Shown one piece after another: positions 36,221-45,499 of a stretch of DNA of 64,000 nt. The DNA comes from Terriglobia bacterium. GTDB taxonomy: Bacteria > Acidobacteriota > Terriglobia > UBA7540. Position numbers and translations under genes: made by a program. Position 1 is the first letter of the stretch, and every line of letters begins with the position of its first letter. The stretch covers positions 21,575 through 85,574 of the forward strand of contig JASHON010000028.1 of the NCBI GenBank assembly GCA_030041095.1, written 5' to 3'. Below the pieces are notes generated by a model that had not been told where the DNA came from, searched no databases, and worked only from the letters and a program-made list of their open reading frames with translations.

Positions 36221-36239
36221 CATCGCCGTTTCGGCGATG
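36221..36239 (+). terminator. Hairpin after the diiron gene
   Basis: CATCGCC and GGCGATG (7-bp stem, 5-nt loop) lie 7 bp after the stop of the TusA-diiron gene. It is well placed to end the operon, but no T-run follows, so it is only a candidate terminator. Confidence 0.4.
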
Positions 36240-36686
36240 GTACGGCCCGCAGCGGCTCTACTCGACGGTAACGTTCTTGAAATTTTGGGTGTTCCCAAAG
36301 GACCCGCTAGTCCTTTTAACTCCGCGCTTTCGCGCAATTGTAAGTCGAGGCTAGTGGACACACGATATTGACTGCTAACGCATTCGCAAATAAGCTTTCG
36401 TGCTACTTGAGGTTTGGGGGCTCGCCATAAGGCTGCTCTGTGCACGGCTACGAATGGCTAGATCCCGAAGCAGCCAGAGTGAACTTCGGGAAGAAGTCGT
36501 TAAGAAACCGTTGTTTTCTCTTCCCGCCTTTCACAGATTGGCGGGAATCCCTTTTGATCGGTCTTCGTAATTCGGGTGGAAGGGCTGGGTGACTATCCTC
36601 GCGGGCTCGGTAACCGCGACCCTTGCGCTACCCCCTGTGAGTTCGATGCCGGTGGCGCGATGGGATCCGTGTCAGGGAAATTTACG
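36240..36686 (+). other. Intergenic stretch with one strong hairpin
   Basis: No gene is recognised. At 36521-36547 TTCCCGCC and GGCGGGAA form a perfect 8-bp stem around an 11-nt loop; this could be a transcription terminator or an operator for the response-regulator gene. An AGGGAA ribosome binding site ends the stretch. Confidence 0.45.
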
Positions 36687-37340
36687 ATGAGCCCGGTGAC
36701 AGTTGCCCTTGTTGAAGATCACGCTCTGGTGCGCCAAGCCTTCCGGCACATGCTGGAAGGCGATCCGCGTATCAAAGTGGTGGCGGAAGGAAGCACGGGA
36801 CTGGACGCGGTTGAGCTGGCGCAACAGCATCATCCCGACGTGATCCTGCTCGACATGGTCATGCCCGAGATGAACGGCATTGAGGCAGCGCACAGGATCC
36901 GGCAAATAGACCCGCGCATCCGGCTGATGATCCTCAGTATGTACTCTGACGAGCTGTACGTGCGGCAGGCGTTGCGCGCCGGCGTGAGAGGTTATGTTCT
37001 AAAGGACGTGCTTGACCTGGACCTGGCCCACGCGGTGCTGACCGTTGCTGAAGGCCAGACGTATCTGAGTCCCGGCGCTGCGGCGGTACTGGCCGAGGTT
37101 GTACAGGATGGCCGGGAAGCTGCTGCCGACGATCCCTACGAGCGGCTGACGCCGCGGGAAAGGCAGATTCTCCAGATGGTGGCGGAGGGGCGTTCCAACA
37201 AGGAGATCGCCCAGTTGTTAGAAATCAGTCCTAAGACTGTTGCCATACATCGAACCAACCTGATGCAGACACTGGATATTCACAGCACGGCAAAGCTCGC
37301 GCTCTACGCCGTCAAGAAAGGGTTGGTGAAGCCGCAGTGA
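36687..37340 (+). CDS. NarL/LuxR-type response regulator
   Basis: The 217-aa protein has a receiver domain (LVEDHALVRQAFRHML; phosphorylated Asp in PDVILLDMVMPEMNG, about residue 57; Lys in GVRGYVLKDV) and a C-terminal GerE helix-turn-helix (LTPRERQILQMVAEGRSNKEIAQLLEISPKTVAIHRTNLM). It is a DNA-binding output of a two-component system, but no histidine kinase gene is adjacent. ATG 36687 has AGGGAA about 8 nt upstream; an in-frame ATG at 36660 would add nine residues. Confidence 0.93.
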   Translation: MSPVTVALVEDHALVRQAFRHMLEGDPRIKVVAEGSTGLDAVELAQQHHPDVILLDMVMPEMNGIEAAHRIRQIDPRIRLMILSMYSDELYVRQALRAGVRGYVLKDVLDLDLAHAVLTVAEGQTYLSPGAAAVLAEVVQDGREAAADDPYERLTPRERQILQMVAEGRSNKEIAQLLEISPKTVAIHRTNLMQTLDIHSTAKLALYAVKKGLVKPQ

Positions 37341-37404
37341 CCAGCGCCTTTTCCCCGCGAGCTGTAGCTCCGTGGTGAGAAGTCTGCGCGTGAACGCTCT
37401 TACG

Positions 37405-38379
37405 TCATTTTTGAGTCCTACTGGAGTTCTGCGAGAGCAGGTCTCGACGGGAGAGCGCCGCTCTTCCTAACTGCCGCGCGTTCCGCGGACTATCCATCAC
37501 GGTTTCCACAAAATCGCCCAGTTCTCTCGCGGTGAACTTGTTTCCTTCGATGTTGGCTGCCAAGTCTCCCCGGCGGTTGATGATGACCGTATGCAGCGAA
37601 TGGGTCATCATGCCCATATCCTGCCAATACTCGACGCCAAACATGCTGGTCACTTTCTTAACCTCAGGCGCCGGGCCGGTCAGGAAATGCCACGACGCAG
37701 GGTTAGCATTCCAAATGCTGCCGTACCGGGTTAAATCTGCCGGTCGATCGTGGTCCGGATCGAGGGTTACGGTCAGTAGAATCAGGCTGCGGCCCATCTG
37801 GTTTTTGAAACGCCGCTGAAGAAGGCCAAAGTTGTTGGAGAGACGAAAGCAGAAATTCGGCAGCGGGCAGCGTGTGTAGACGAAATCTACAGCCACGACT
37901 TTGCCGGCGAACTGGGACAGCGCCACGCGGCGCCCGGTCTGATCGGTTAAGGAAAAGTCAGGCACGTGCTGGCCAACAGCCAGCGCCGCTCCGGCCGAGG
38001 GATTCTTTGCAAGAACCTTGTTCAGCACTGCCAGACGGCACGCATCCAGGGGATCAGTCTGAAGGCTTTCGAAATGGCGAATGCGGACGTTTTCGGCATA
38101 CGAGTCTCTTGGGGTTACCACCAGGGTGAAGTCCACCATCATGCCCGGCCGCAGACCGTCGAGCTGCTTAGGATCGCGGACAGGCAAAGGCATGACCATG
38201 GCATCCATGTAACCCGGTATTTCCTGAGCGGATACGACGAACATCGTCTGCTTCCGATTCACTTTCAATACGAGTCCGGTGGCAGCGTGTTGTTGCGCTG
38301 TCCATGCCGGCAAAACGGAGAGAACCAGCAGAGCCGCGATCGCTACTCCCCGTTCGATAAGCCAGACTCTCTGTCTCAT
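37405..38379 (-). CDS. Secreted SCO1/SenC-type copper protein with CusF-like domain
   Basis: The 324-aa protein has a signal peptide (about residues 1-28), a CusF-like copper-binding domain (GLVLKVNRKQTMFVVSAQEIPGYMDAMVMPLPV, about 35-105) with Met-rich strand, and a thioredoxin-fold SCO1/SenC domain (VPDFSLTDQTGRRVALSQFAGKVVAVDFVYTRC). The Cys motif is CPLPNFC, wider than the CxxxC of classic SCO proteins, and the conserved His lies in MMTHSLHTVII. It probably delivers copper to a cytochrome oxidase or handles periplasmic copper. GGAGG lies 10 nt before the ATG. Confidence 0.88.
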   Translation of the reverse strand: MRQRVWLIERGVAIAALLVLSVLPAWTAQQHAATGLVLKVNRKQTMFVVSAQEIPGYMDAMVMPLPVRDPKQLDGLRPGMMVDFTLVVTPRDSYAENVRIRHFESLQTDPLDACRLAVLNKVLAKNPSAGAALAVGQHVPDFSLTDQTGRRVALSQFAGKVVAVDFVYTRCPLPNFCFRLSNNFGLLQRRFKNQMGRSLILLTVTLDPDHDRPADLTRYGSIWNANPASWHFLTGPAPEVKKVTSMFGVEYWQDMGMMTHSLHTVIINRRGDLAANIEGNKFTARELGDFVETVMDSPRNARQLGRAALSRRDLLSQNSSRTQK

Positions 38380-38451
38380 AAAGCTCAGGCCTCCGATTTC
38401 CCTTACCCGCTTACGGCCAGCGATCCCGTATTCCTTTCAACCTCGGCTGCC

Positions 38452-38582
38452 CAGGCTGCGGAAAAACTCGGCGCCGCCGCGAATGGTGCGCCGGCATCTT
38501 GCCGGCCTCCGTTGAATTGAAGGGAGTTGCCGGCTGTAAGCCGGCGCTACGTCATCTTCCAAAAGACTTTTTTCGCAGCCTG
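38452..38582 (-). repeat. MITE-like repeat, family A, copy 3 (reverse orientation)
   Basis: Read on the minus strand it begins CAGGCTGCGAAAAAAGTC and ends ...GAGTTTTTCCGCAGCCTG, with the same two GCCGGC hairpins and the same 131-bp length as copies 1 and 2. Its first 36 bp form the last 11 codons and the stop of the FG-GAP protein gene (38582 to 38547). The remainder fills the gap to the SCO1 gene. Confidence 0.85.
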
Positions 38583-41198
38583 TACCGCCGCCTCGCGCGG
38601 GAGCCGCATCGAGAGCTGAGGACGGTCCAGTTTTTCGTAACGTTTGGCGAACTCTTTGATTTCAATAAACTGGTTCGTGTGGAGGCTTGAGAAGGTCTGC
38701 CGTGTGTTGCTCACCGGCCACCATATCTCAAGCTTTTCAATCCGCGCTGATGGGCCCAGCCCGATGTGTTGCTCTAACGGGTTCGCGCCGAAAGAGCCCC
38801 CGCTTCCCACCGTGCGGTAGATGGACCGGGAGTCATGCCCTGCGTTCTTCACGGTGATTGCAATCCGCGCTCCCATAGCGGCGCGGTTAGTCTTCACGCC
38901 CACCAGTTTCAGCGCGATCCAGTCGTTGGCATTGCCCGGGTTCTTGAAAAATCGGAAGGCGTGCTTGTCGCCGGGCGTGGCTCCGCCGATCACGGTAAGG
39001 ATGTCTTCGTGTCCTGCATGGCTCATGTCAGCAAAGGCAACGCCGTGTCCCTTGTGCAGCTCCCCCGTTCCCGATGAAGCCGTGATATCCACGAATCTCC
39101 TGCCTCCGTCATTACGGAGCAACACGTTGGGCACCAAGGCGCCGTAGGATGGGTCTCCAGTCCCAAGGTAGATGTCGAGAAACCCGTCGTTATCGACGTC
39201 GCCGAAATTAGCGCCCATTGGCATGAATACCTTGTCCAGGCCCACCAGGTTCGTGACGTCGTCGAACGTTCCGTCCCTCATGTTTTTGTAGAGCTTCAGA
39301 GTTACTGCGTTGTGTGGGAGGCCGAGATAGGTCCTCAGGGTCTCGTCGACCGAGGTGTAGTAGCTGGTTGCGAACAGATCGGGCCAGCCATCGTTGTCGT
39401 AATCGAAGAACCAGGTTGCGAAGCTTTGCCCGAACGGATCCCGCACACCGGCCTCCCGGGCGACTTCCCGAAACGTGCCGTTGTGCTGGTTATGGTAGAG
39501 GAAGTTGCTGCTGCCAATATTGGTGACGTAGAAGTCTACATATCCGTCGTTATCGTAGTCTTCGGCCACCACTCCTTTGGTGAAAGCAATTCGGTCCACT
39601 CCGGCGGCGGCGGAGATGTCCTCAAACGTTCCGTCGCCCTTGTTCAGGAAAAGATGGCTGGGCCCACGCTCGTTGCCAACGAATAGGTCCAGCAAGCCGT
39701 CGTTATTGATGTCGGCCCAGACGCCCGTTTGCGTGCCGATTAAGTGGGTGAGGCCCGCCTGGCGCGTCACGTCGGTAAAAGTCCCGTCGCCATTACCCCG
39801 CAACAGCGACATCGGCTGCGGGTATTCCCACGCTCCGCGCAGTACCAGTATGTCCAGGCATCCGTCGCTGTTATAATCCGTCTGGATAACATTCAGCCCG
39901 CCCAAAAAATCTTCCAGGCCCGCGTGCTGCGTGCGATCTGAGAAGGTTCCGTCTCCGTTGTTGTGGAAGTAGCGGAGGGCTGCTTGAGAGTCAAAACTGG
40001 ACACGACAACATCAAACAGGCCGCGATTCTCGAAATCATCGACAATGATTCCCCCGCAGTCCGAAAAGTTATTCAGGCCCACGCTGGGCGCCACGTCAAC
40101 AAATCGCCCGACCGACTGCTTCGACTCGAACCCCGTCAACGGGAACAGGAACTCCTTCGGGACCCCGGCGGGGTACTTCCCAAGGGTCATATAAGTGAGA
40201 TTGAGCAGCCACCTCGCCTCGAGGTTGTTTCGATCCTGGCCGAGATACTTCAAGAAGCGCTCCAAAGCCTCTTGTGAATCCCCTGTCACCGCATAGCGCA
40301 GCTTCGAAGACATCGGAAAGAGACATTTCTCCCCCGGATTGCGGTATACGTCGTTTTCCATTTCGGATTTGTGCAGGTAGGCAATTCCCAGCACTTCGTC
40401 CAGGTAATGAGCCATCTTAGGTGAAGCGGGCTGGGCAAGTTGATAGCTGGCCCTCCACTGCTCGATCGCCTTCGCCATGTCTCCCTGGAAGGCATAAAGT
40501 TGGGCCAAAAGATAGCGCAAGTGAATGGTCGTCTCAGCCGGTGGATCATTCGGACTCGCGGGATCCAGGATGCCCTGTACTCGTTTTATTGCGCTGGGAA
40601 CGGAATTTTGGTGAATTTCTGCGATGGTTACTAAGTTCCGATCCCAACCCGCTGGCTTATCAGGAAAATCGAGAAAAACCGTTTCCGCCTCTACCAAACC
40701 GTCCACGTCGGGTCCGTAGAGGATGGCTCCAGGCCCAGTCAAAGAAAGGAGACGGCGAGGGCTTCCTTCGTCTGCGGCTCGCGGAGCCTGGCGGTCAATC
40801 TTCAGAATGGCATAGCCCTCTGGAATTCTGACGATAGGACTAACCTGCCCCGGTGCAAGCCCTTTCAAAGCATCTCTCAGCTCCGGTCGCAACTCCGCGG
40901 GGTCAAGCACTCCAAGATAACCGCCTTGCCTCGCGGTGGGATCGAGCGACCTCTCCATGGCGAGCGAGGCAAAGTCCTCCCCCTCCTTTAGCCGGTCCAG
41001 AATCTGCTTCGCTCCGGCGAGAGAATCCACCACGATTACCCGTAACGGAATCTTACCCGGAGGTGCGCTCCGCGAGGTTTGTAGCGAAGCCTGAGCGAAA
41101 ACCGTCGCCGGAGCAGCCATTGCGCCACCCAATGTAATCGCGCCCTTGAAGAGCAGTGATCGCCGGGAGAGCAGGGTCTTTGTATCTGCGGTCGACAT
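38547..41198 (-). CDS. Exported PPIase-FG-GAP-UnbV (CRTAC1-like) protein
   Basis: The 883-aa protein has a twin-arginine signal (LLSRRSLLFKGAITLGGAMA), a parvulin-type peptidyl-prolyl isomerase domain (about 50-135: ILDRLKEGEDFASLAMERS, GGYLGVLDP, VSPIVRIPEGYAILKI), a TPR-like helical part (about 205-320), FG-GAP/VCBS repeats forming a beta-propeller (about 370-740; repeated DYNSDGCLDILVL, DINNDGLLDLFVG, DYDNDGYVDFYV, DYDNDGWPDLFAT, DVDNDGFLDIYLG, each a Ca2+ loop), and an ASPIC/UnbV C-terminal domain (about 775-855). CRTAC1-like proteins are common in Acidobacteriota; a fused PPIase is less usual. The last 11 residues come from a MITE. Confidence 0.85.
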   Translation of the reverse strand: MSTADTKTLLSRRSLLFKGAITLGGAMAAPATVFAQASLQTSRSAPPGKIPLRVIVVDSLAGAKQILDRLKEGEDFASLAMERSLDPTARQGGYLGVLDPAELRPELRDALKGLAPGQVSPIVRIPEGYAILKIDRQAPRAADEGSPRRLLSLTGPGAILYGPDVDGLVEAETVFLDFPDKPAGWDRNLVTIAEIHQNSVPSAIKRVQGILDPASPNDPPAETTIHLRYLLAQLYAFQGDMAKAIEQWRASYQLAQPASPKMAHYLDEVLGIAYLHKSEMENDVYRNPGEKCLFPMSSKLRYAVTGDSQEALERFLKYLGQDRNNLEARWLLNLTYMTLGKYPAGVPKEFLFPLTGFESKQSVGRFVDVAPSVGLNNFSDCGGIIVDDFENRGLFDVVVSSFDSQAALRYFHNNGDGTFSDRTQHAGLEDFLGGLNVIQTDYNSDGCLDILVLRGAWEYPQPMSLLRGNGDGTFTDVTRQAGLTHLIGTQTGVWADINNDGLLDLFVGNERGPSHLFLNKGDGTFEDISAAAGVDRIAFTKGVVAEDYDNDGYVDFYVTNIGSSNFLYHNQHNGTFREVAREAGVRDPFGQSFATWFFDYDNDGWPDLFATSYYTSVDETLRTYLGLPHNAVTLKLYKNMRDGTFDDVTNLVGLDKVFMPMGANFGDVDNDGFLDIYLGTGDPSYGALVPNVLLRNDGGRRFVDITASSGTGELHKGHGVAFADMSHAGHEDILTVIGGATPGDKHAFRFFKNPGNANDWIALKLVGVKTNRAAMGARIAITVKNAGHDSRSIYRTVGSGGSFGANPLEQHIGLGPSARIEKLEIWWPVSNTRQTFSSLHTNQFIEIKEFAKRYEKLDRPQLSMRLPREAAVQAAKKVFWKMT

Positions 41199-41732
41199 GC
41201 GTGTAAAGCCAGAGCATGACTCTACGGGAGGCGGACAATTCGGACAATAGGGTAGAGTTCCTACAAAACCAGGAACGATTGCCTAATGGCTGGGGAGGGC
41301 AGCAGGTCTTTAGCGAGTAACGCGACGAACTGTAACGCTCGTCTCGGAAGATGCGGGTATTGGGCCTGCGGCATGCGTCAATGGGCTTATGCGACTCGCA
41401 TGGTGAGGATAAGCCATCATGGTAACTGTATTTATTCGCTCGACTAGTAGATATGCATATTGACCGGTCCTTCGCTTGTAACTATGCTTTTGCGGTGCTT
41501 CATGTGCTCTTGACACCAAGCGACGAGCATCACGTCCATCCCGCAGCTTGCTATCGCTGGCTGAAACACTTCTTTGAGAAGGGGCGGCCCCTGGTGAGAT
41601 AAGCAGGTGGAAACCGGCGACCTCAGCATGGCCTTTCTGGAAGCCAAGCTGACGAAGTAAGGGCGAGGCGCGGGCCGAAATGTCTTTTGAGGAAGCGAGC
41701 GTGTTGAATTTCAATGCCGGAGGGACGCTATT
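41199..41732 (+). other. Intergenic stretch with promoter candidate
   Basis: No gene is recognised. TTGACC (41460-41465) and TATGCT (41483-41488), 17 bp apart, form a reasonable sigma-70 promoter about 245 bp upstream of the DUF3179 gene. The ribosome binding site GGAGG of that gene lies at about 41720. Short open frames on both strands show no family motif. Confidence 0.4.
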
Positions 41733-43007
41733 ATGAAACACTCAAAGAAAGTCTTCGGATATTATGGGTTGCTAATAGCGACGCTTCTAGTCTCGTTTTT
41801 CTGCCTGGCGTATCCCCTTTACGTCATTCGACCGTTCCGTTACCAGGGACCACGCGAGTTGGTGGCGGCCTTAGCGCTCATGGGTGTTCGGCCGCCTATT
41901 GAGGTTGTCTGCGTCGTGCTGGCCCTGGCAGGGCTGGCTTGGTATTGGCGGCTGGAGCCGCGGCGCTGGCGTCGCATCGCTTCGGTGTGTGGGACCTTCT
42001 TTGTGTGTGCTTTCGCGGTTCTGTCACGGGTCAACGTTTACGAACTAATGTTCCATCCGGACGTGCATCCTGTTTTTGCGGCCGTACGGCAAGTCAAACT
42101 GGACCCAGACGACAACGTTCTGGCGGTCAAGCTTGGAGGCAATGCCCGCGCCTATCCCGTCCGGCTGATTGCCTACCATCACATCATTAACGACGTGGTA
42201 GGCGGGGTTCCGATCGCCGCGACCTATTGAACGCTCTGTCACACCGGTCTGGTGTGGAGACGGGAAACAGGCGGTTTAGTTCTAACCTTTCATCTTGCCG
42301 GCATCAACAATCAGAATTTTCTGATGCGGGACGATCAGACCGGCTCCTACTGGCAGCAGATCACGGGCGCAGCCGTTTCTGGTCCACTGAAAGGCCGGCG
42401 GCTAATTTTAGTCCCGTCCGATGAGTTGTCGTTCGCGCTTTGGTCGGCGGAGGAGCCCAGCGGCACGGTTCTGAAGGGTATGGCCAAGTATGCGTCGGAC
42501 TATGCGCCCAAGGACTGGGAAAAGGATATACAGAAAGAGCCCACGGTCCTGAGCTTTGCGGACCCGGCGCGAGGCCTCAAGCCGCGTAGTCTCATGCTCG
42601 GTATCCAGGCATCTGGCGCCAGCCGCGCCTTCTTGTACGATGAGGTCGTTAGAGAGAAGCTAGTGCTCGACACGGTAGGAACAGAACCCGTTCTCCTGGT
42701 GGTAGGCCCTGATCAGCAGTCGGTGCGTGCCTTCCGCGACCGCATACCCGGAGTTGCCGGAGCACCGGCGTTCTATCGCACGCTTGACAACAAGTCCGCT
42801 CAACCGACTAATGCGACCTGGGTAAAACAGGCTGCCTCAGCCCCGCTGATGATCGATGAGGCGACCCAAAGCCAATGGAATTTTCAGGGCTGCGCCGTGT
42901 CGGGCAAGGCCAAAGGGATCTGCCTGAAACAGGTTCGGGTGCTTAAGGACTTCTGGTTTGACTGGCGGAACTATCATCCCCATACCACCGTCTACGCGCA
43001 CAGATAG
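41733..43007 (+). CDS. DUF3179 protein interrupted by in-frame UGA (candidate selenoprotein)
   Basis: One reading frame runs from ATG 41733 to TAG 43007 with a single TGA at 42228-42230, codon 166. Before it are three membrane segments (about residues 10-30, 42-70 and 82-98) and the start of DUF3179 (VLAVKLGGNARAYPVRLIAYHHIINDVVGGVPIAATY). After the TGA it continues TLCHTGLVWRRETGGLVLTF and on to the normal C-terminus. In DUF3179 the residue after the TY is the first Cys of a CPLC-type motif, so TGA replaces a conserved Cys and would give UxxC if read as selenocysteine. The alternative is nonsense mutation with loss of the domain. GGAGG lies 8 nt before the ATG. Confidence 0.8.
42231..42259 (+). 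promoter_or_regulatory. SECIS-like hairpin just after the in-frame UGA
   Basis: Directly after TGA the sequence folds as CTC / bulge TGT / CACACC - loop GGTCT - GGTGTG / GAG. The upper stem is six perfect pairs, the loop starts 16 nt after the TGA, and its first two bases are G. These match the general rules for bacterial selenocysteine insertion elements (loop 16-37 nt downstream, G in the first two loop positions). GGTCT also occurs in the loop of the E. coli fdhF element as I recall it. Function is inferred. Confidence 0.5.
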
Positions 43008-43024
43008 TCGAAAACGAGGGAAAT

Positions 43025-43112
43025 TGGTGCTGGAGGGGGGAGTTGAACCCCCACGCTGTTAAACAGCGCCAGATTTTGAGTCTGGTGCGTCTGCCAGTTC
43101 CGCCACTCCAGC
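43025..43112 (-). tRNA. tRNA-Leu (anticodon CAA)
   Basis: The minus strand gives acceptor stem GCTGGAG/CTCCAGC, anticodon stem CCAGA/TCTGG with loop CTCAAAA (anticodon CAA, codon TTG), a long variable arm CGCTGTTTAACAGCG typical of class II tRNAs, and T arm GGGGG-TTCAACT-CCCCC. The CCA end is encoded (ACCA at 43028-43025). It begins 18 bp after the DUF3179 gene on the opposite strand. Confidence 0.96.
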
Positions 43113-43819
43113 CTAGCGAAGGCGCACAAGCCCCCGAAACAGCTCGCAACCGCCTTGAACGGATTGTACAGCACAGCCGGGAGATCGCGCCACCGATCGA
43201 TTAAATCGGAAACGGAGAGGCTACCGAAAACCACGCTGGCCAAAGCCGTGAACTACTTTCTGAATGAGTACGATCTTTATGAACTTGACGATCATTAGCG
43301 CGACCGGGTTCATCGTCTCACCTTCAAGCGGCGGCAAATGCGAGAAGATTCGCGCGGGGTCGGGGGCGAAGGGATCGGGAGGAAATTGCGGCCAGCCGTC
43401 CGCATGGAGCGTCATGATGGGATACGGTAAGCACGGGTGGGTCTGAGCCCACCTGACGATACCGGAACTCGCTGCGAGGCCGGTGATTTTCCTACTGACA
43501 GATTGTTCCACGCGACGATCTACCGCACCGACATCCACTTGGCTCACGATCGCCGGCGCTCCCCCAGGCATTCAGCAGGACTTGAGCACTTTCAATCACC
43601 ACAATCCCGCTCTCCCGGCGATATTTTCCAGAAGCAGGCTCCGATGCGCTTCCGCATGGTTGAGAGGGATTTGTGGCGGGAGTTATTCATGATGGCACGG
43701 TTGGGGGTACCGATGTTGCTGCGTGCAATCACTGCGGTCATATCGAATTCTCAGGGGACGATCGAAGGGCTCCACGTAAAAGCGCAAAGAACGGGCCAAG
43801 TCCTTTGGGACGCTTAGCC
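43113..43819 (+). other. Stretch with no firmly supported gene
   Basis: Two open frames overlap on opposite strands (43221-43571 minus, 116 aa; 43437-43817 plus, 126 aa). The plus frame ends in RFRMVERDLWRELFMMARLGVPMLL..., which has protein-like composition and could be the tail of a decayed gene, but neither frame has a good ribosome binding site or a recognised family. I leave both uncalled. The stretch separates the tRNA from the glycan locus. Confidence 0.4.
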
Positions 43820-45499
43820 TTAACGCCTATTGAACTCCTGGTCATCCAGTGACAGGTATTTAGCGACGTATGAATCAAAAAACTCAAAACGCTTCTGGTG
43901 TTCGGCAGCGCGGACCTGAATCTCCCGTCCGAGAATCATCACCTGATAATCGTCCGCAGAGTCATAGCGCGGCCAGTTGGGTTGTCCTGAGCCATTGGGA
44001 TCGCCCGTCCTGGCAAAATTCGTCCAATAGGTTGACATGGCGCCGGCGAGTTTGAAATCCACGGGCCTCCAGGGCGCATTCTTCGATTTCAGGACGTTGA
44101 AGACGTAGGGAATTTCCACCGAGTGGCCGGCGCCGAGCGTAATGAGCGGGACTTTGCCAGACATGGCGCCGGGGGGCTCTGGCGGAGTGCGAGTGAAGAG
44201 ATAACGATAGACGGGCGCATCGCCCGTTTTGTTCTGCATTTCAAGCCATTTCCATGTGTCGTAAACAGTGAAGAACTCGCTTGCAAGATCTTCAATGGAC
44301 TGGCGTACTTCCGGTTCGGTAGCATGCGGATAGAACTTGATTGCCTGGCTGGACTCGGGGCCGAACCGGCTCCTAATCTCTTTTTCCAGGCTCGCTGCAG
44401 TAGGTTCTGTCCCGTTAGCGAGCGGACCTTTGTCTTCGTCCTTGTTCCACCCGGCCAGCAGCGGGACGTGGCTCTGCCTGCCTTCAGCGAAAATGGTCTC
44501 AACGGGCTGGGGCAGAACGTAGCCGTCGACGTTCGGCCAGAAATATAAGAACCTCTCTTTTTTCAATTCCTGCAGGAGTTTGGCGGCGGGAATCGCACGC
44601 AAGGCTCGAAGCGAACCAGCGCCGATGGACCGGGCGAATTTCTGGCCGGCCTTCTCGCTTGTCTCAAGACTCCGCGCACCGTAGAGATTTCTTTCACTTG
44701 CTTCGAGGCTCGGCGCGCCGTAGAGGTCCCGTTCAGGGCCCAACATCGATCCGCTTTCGCCAATCGCTTTCTCGAACAAACCGTGTGCCAGCGGCGAGGC
44801 CATCAACGCGCTGACCGACCACGCTCCGGCGGATTCGCCGAAGATTGTGACGTTATCCGGGTCTCCGCCGAATGCCGCGATGTTTTCCCTGATCCATCGA
44901 AGAGCCGCGATCTGGTCCATCAAGCCGTAGTTGCCCGATGCGTGATGCGGCGATTCCGCCGTCAGGCCCGGATAGGAAAAGAAGCCGAAAATGTCCAGAC
45001 GATAAGCGCAACTGACCACCACCACGCCTTTTTGGGCGAGGTTTTTGCCATCCTGGCGTGGCTCCGAAGTTGAACCGGCCTGAAACCCGCCGCCGAAGAT
45101 CCACAGCATGACGGGAAGCTGAGCGTCGGCCGATGCGGCCGGCGTCCAGACGTTGAGGTAGAGGCAGTCTTCGCTGGGACCTTTGTCGCGGAAGATCATG
45201 TCGGAGAAGACCCTGAGCTGCATGCAGCGTGGGCCGAACGCCTCCGCCTTGCGGACGCCTTTCCAAGGCATGACGGGCTGCGGGGCGCGCCATCGCAGTT
45301 TTCCGACCGGGGGCGCGGCGAAAGGAATTCCGAGGAAAGCGCGAATCTTTGAGTGGGGCTCCGTGAAGCCCTGGAGCACGCCCGAAGCAATCCTCACCTG
45401 GTCCGGTGCGCGAGCGGCTGCCGCTGTTGCGAGAGCAAGCACGAGTGCTGGCAGGAGAGAACGGTTTATGGCCGGGCGAAGGCGATTGTTGCTATCCAT
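43820..45499 (-). CDS. Secreted type B carboxylesterase
   Basis: The 559-aa protein has a signal peptide (about residues 1-30) and the alpha/beta-hydrolase carboxylesterase-B motifs: SEDCLYLNVWTP, oxyanion hole FGGGFQAGST, and the serine nucleophile in VTIFGESAGAWSV; the catalytic His lies in LGAGHSVEIPYVF. It cleaves ester bonds outside the cytoplasm, perhaps acyl groups on plant polymers. Two near-copies of a 13-residue unit occur in tandem (RDLYGAPSLEASE / RNLYGARSLETSE, about residue 255). ATG 45499 was chosen because GGAGG lies 8 nt upstream; ATG 45514 would overlap that site. Confidence 0.9.
   Translation of the reverse strand: MDSNNRLRPAINRSLLPALVLALATAAAARAPDQVRIASGVLQGFTEPHSKIRAFLGIPFAAPPVGKLRWRAPQPVMPWKGVRKAEAFGPRCMQLRVFSDMIFRDKGPSEDCLYLNVWTPAASADAQLPVMLWIFGGGFQAGSTSEPRQDGKNLAQKGVVVVSCAYRLDIFGFFSYPGLTAESPHHASGNYGLMDQIAALRWIRENIAAFGGDPDNVTIFGESAGAWSVSALMASPLAHGLFEKAIGESGSMLGPERDLYGAPSLEASERNLYGARSLETSEKAGQKFARSIGAGSLRALRAIPAAKLLQELKKERFLYFWPNVDGYVLPQPVETIFAEGRQSHVPLLAGWNKDEDKGPLANGTEPTAASLEKEIRSRFGPESSQAIKFYPHATEPEVRQSIEDLASEFFTVYDTWKWLEMQNKTGDAPVYRYLFTRTPPEPPGAMSGKVPLITLGAGHSVEIPYVFNVLKSKNAPWRPVDFKLAGAMSTYWTNFARTGDPNGSGQPNWPRYDSADDYQVMILGREIQVRAAEHQKRFEFFDSYVAKYLSLDDQEFNRR

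Noticed and set aside
43221..43817. Two overlapping opposite-strand frames of 116 and 126 aa
   Set aside because: No ribosome binding site, no family match, and they overlap each other; at most a decayed gene tail.
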